Assembly (NCBI RefSeq): GCF_028737255.1
Contig: NZ_JAQZAN010000016.1
Coordinates: 94,936-158,935, forward strand
Source: Actinomycetospora straminea
GTDB lineage: Bacteria; Actinomycetota; Actinomycetes; Mycobacteriales; Pseudonocardiaceae
Reading direction: 5' to 3'
DNA: 64,000 nucleotides
Shown here: one piece after another, positions 61,943-64,000 of the stretch
How positions within the stretch are numbered: position 1 is the stretch's first letter
Layout of the letters: each line of letters opens with the position of its first letter
Notes under the pieces: model-generated
Databases searched by the model: none
The model's input: only the letters and a program-made list of their open reading frames with translations
What the model was told of the DNA's origin: nothing
Made by a program: the position numbers and the translations under genes

Positions 61943-62451
61943 CGCTGCGGGACGGGGCGGCGGGGCTGCTCCGCCTCGAACGCCTGGTCCGAGCCCTCGG
62001 ACGCCGGGCGCTTGGGCACCATCACCTTGCGGCGGTAGATGCAGACGACGACGCCGTCCTGGTTGTAGCCGATCGTCTCGACCTGGACGACGCCCCGGTC
62101 GTTCTTCGACGACGACTCCTTCTTGTCGAGCACCGTCGACTCGCCGTAGATCGTGTCGCCGTGGAACACCGGCTTGACGTGGCGCAGCGACTCGACCTCG
62201 AGGTTCGCGATCGCCTTGCCCGACACGTCGGCCACCGACATCCCGAGCAGCAGCGAGTAGACGTAGTTGCCGACGACGACGTTGCGCCCCTGCTGGGTGC
62301 CCTCGGCGTAGTGGGAGTCGAGGTGCAGCGGGTGGTGGTTCATCGTGATGAGGCAGAAGAGGTGGTCGTCGTACTCGGTGACCGTCTTGCCCGGCCAGTG
62401 CTTGTACGTGGCGCCGACCTCGAACTCCTCGAAGTACCGACCGAACTGCAC
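61939..62451 (-). CDS. MaoC family dehydratase (mesaconyl-CoA hydratase-like)
   Basis: This 170-residue hot-dog-fold protein should hydrate an enoyl- or mesaconyl-Co[24 protein letters not shown] is typical (only key parts given: Phe-Glu-Val-Gly and the Tyr-Asp-Asp), and [14 protein letters not shown] carries the catalytic Asn/His dyad region. AGGAGGCGGATCC precedes the GTG. Partner CoA lyase or dehydrogenase genes are not in the window. Confidence 0.9.
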   Translation of the reverse strand: MQFGRYFEEFEVGATYKHWPGKTVTEYDDHLFCLITMNHHPLHLDSHYAEGTQQGRNVVVGNYVYSLLLGMSVADVSGKAIANLEVESLRHVKPVFHGDTIYGESTVLDKKESSSKNDRGVVQVETIGYNQDGVVVCIYRRKVMVPKRPASEGSDQAFEAEQPRRPVPQR

Positions 62452-62589
62452 GGATCCGCCTCCTGAACGTCTCTGGTCGAGGCGCCGCACCCGGGAGACG
62501 TGGGACTCCTCGATCCGACGGCGCCGACGAAGGTCGCTAGGATGACGGACCGACCGAGTTCGTGTCGCGCGAGGCGAGGGAGGTGAGAC

Positions 62590-62670
62590 GTGGACGACTC
62601 CACGAGCAGGTCCGACGGCCTGCCCTCCAGTACGGGCCGCGTCCCCTCCCGTGGGACCACCGGGCGCTGA
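62590..62670 (+). CDS. possible 26-residue leader peptide upstream of corA
   Basis: A GTG at 62590 follows GGGAGGTGAGAC, one of the best ribosome sites in the window, and opens a short frame of 26 codons (Met-Asp-Asp-Ser-Thr-Ser-Arg...). It ends with TGA at 62668-62670, inside the loop of the hairpin at 62637-62701. A ribosome finishing this ORF would keep the left arm of the hairpin unpaired. That layout suggests a regulatory leader peptide, but no homologue is known to me. Confidence 0.4.
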   Translation: MDDSTSRSDGLPSSTGRVPSRGTTGR

Positions 62671-62701
62671 CGCGTCGGCGGGTGGTCCGGGAGGGACGCG
62701 G
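62637..62701 (+). promoter_or_regulatory. long hairpin in the corA leader
   Basis: The left arm (62637-62661, starting CCGCGTCCC) and right arm (62681-62701, ending GGGACGCGG) pair over three helices of about 9, 5 and 7 bp separated by small bulges, with a loop of about 19 bases. It lies about 50 nt before the corA ATG. A -10-like TAGGAT at 62538-62543 would give a leader of about 200 nt. Known M-box features were not recognised. Confidence 0.5.
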
Positions 62702-62749
62702 TGGCTCGATGTTCGTAGCCCGCACTCCGTCCGGTCCCCGGAGGTCGCC

Positions 62750-63865
<1,116 letters not shown>

Positions 63866-63883
63866 GCCCGTGATCGCTGTCCC

Positions 63884-63921
63884 GGTGACGAGACCCCGCA
63901 CCTCTGCGGGGTCTCGTCACC
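63884..63921. terminator. hairpin terminator after corA
   Basis: Perfect 17-base arms (63884-63900 and 63905-63921; first arm GGTGACGAGACCCCGCA) with a CCTC loop follow corA by 18 bp. There is no T-run, as is common in actinobacteria. The last 79 bases of the window after it hold nothing I can identify. Confidence 0.9.
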
Positions 63922-64000
63922 GAAGTCGTGATCACCGCCTCGCGGGACGCTCCTATGGTTCGTCAAGTCTGTCGGGGGTCGGCTCGAGCTGGCGGTAGAG

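Overview
The window is very GC-rich DNA from an actinobacterium. Codon use is strongly GC3-biased, GTG starts are common, many genes are coupled by GTGA/ATGA overlaps, and several genes look leaderless. AdnA/AdnB, MoeZ, DUF3107, DUF3152, an RhlE-type helicase and a rhodanese-tailed E1-like enzyme point to Mycobacteriales/Pseudonocardiales. The style (13E12-type HNH protein, AbiEi-like protein, very high GC) best fits a Pseudonocardiaceae genus such as Pseudonocardia or Actinomycetospora. That placement is inference, since no rRNA lies in the window.

Layout. 1-5 kb: M20 dipeptidase (cut by the window edge), DoxX-like membrane proteins, a gamma-glutamyltransferase and a flavin oxidase. 5-13.4 kb: pirin, then the adnAB helicase-nuclease pair, with an alkyltransferase-like repair gene divergent from it. 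13.5-19.5 kb: a Nit1C-type 'nitrogen starvation' operon (MSMEG_0572-like protein, radical SAM enzyme, GNAT-AIR synthase fusion, two nitrilase-family proteins and a glycosyltransferase). One of the two nitrilase paralogues has lost its catalytic Glu and Cys. 19.8-21 kb: an AbiEi-like gene bracketed by inverted copies of a hairpin-containing repeat of about 65 bp; the same arrangement brackets the alkyltransferase-like gene. 21-26.3 kb: a nitrate/siroheme block (narK, hemD-like, sirohydrochlorin chelatase-like) and cyanate hydratase. 26.3-36.9 kb: menaquinone genes menC, menE and menB, interrupted by a TetR-controlled aromatic-acid operon (AAHS transporter, aryl-acid AMP ligase, FAD hydroxylase) and an HNH protein. 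37-39.5 kb: a sodium:solute symporter with its small partner and a GntR regulator. 39.6-43.6 kb: one giant NodB deacetylase - GT2 synthase - acyltransferase fusion. 44-48 kb: a CitA/DctS-type kinase, an OmpR-type regulator with an apparent frameshift, and DctA. 48-58 kb: a conserved actinobacterial housekeeping block (moeZ, DUF3152, TetR, DUF3107, ferritin-like, DEAD-box helicase). 58-64 kb: RecB-type nuclease, PHP phosphoesterase, PH-domain protein, NUDIX, MaoC and CorA, the last behind a structured leader.

Themes. Nitrogen scavenging dominates 13-26 kb: a Nit1C operon linked in the literature to cyanide assimilation, nitrate uptake and cyanate breakdown, with GlnR-like boxes in front of two units. 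The order of genes on both sides (adnB, adnA, alkyltransferase-like ... moeZ, DUF3152, TetR, DUF3107, ferritin-like, rhlE) resembles the M. tuberculosis Rv3201c-Rv3212 block from memory, so 13.4-48.1 kb reads as a large insertion or rearrangement inside it. The most unusual signals are the inverted hairpin repeats around single genes, the pseudo-nitrilase paired with an active nitrilase, the triple-domain polysaccharide machine, a symmetric bidirectional leaderless promoter between menC and menE, and the corA leader with its short ORF ending inside a long hairpin.
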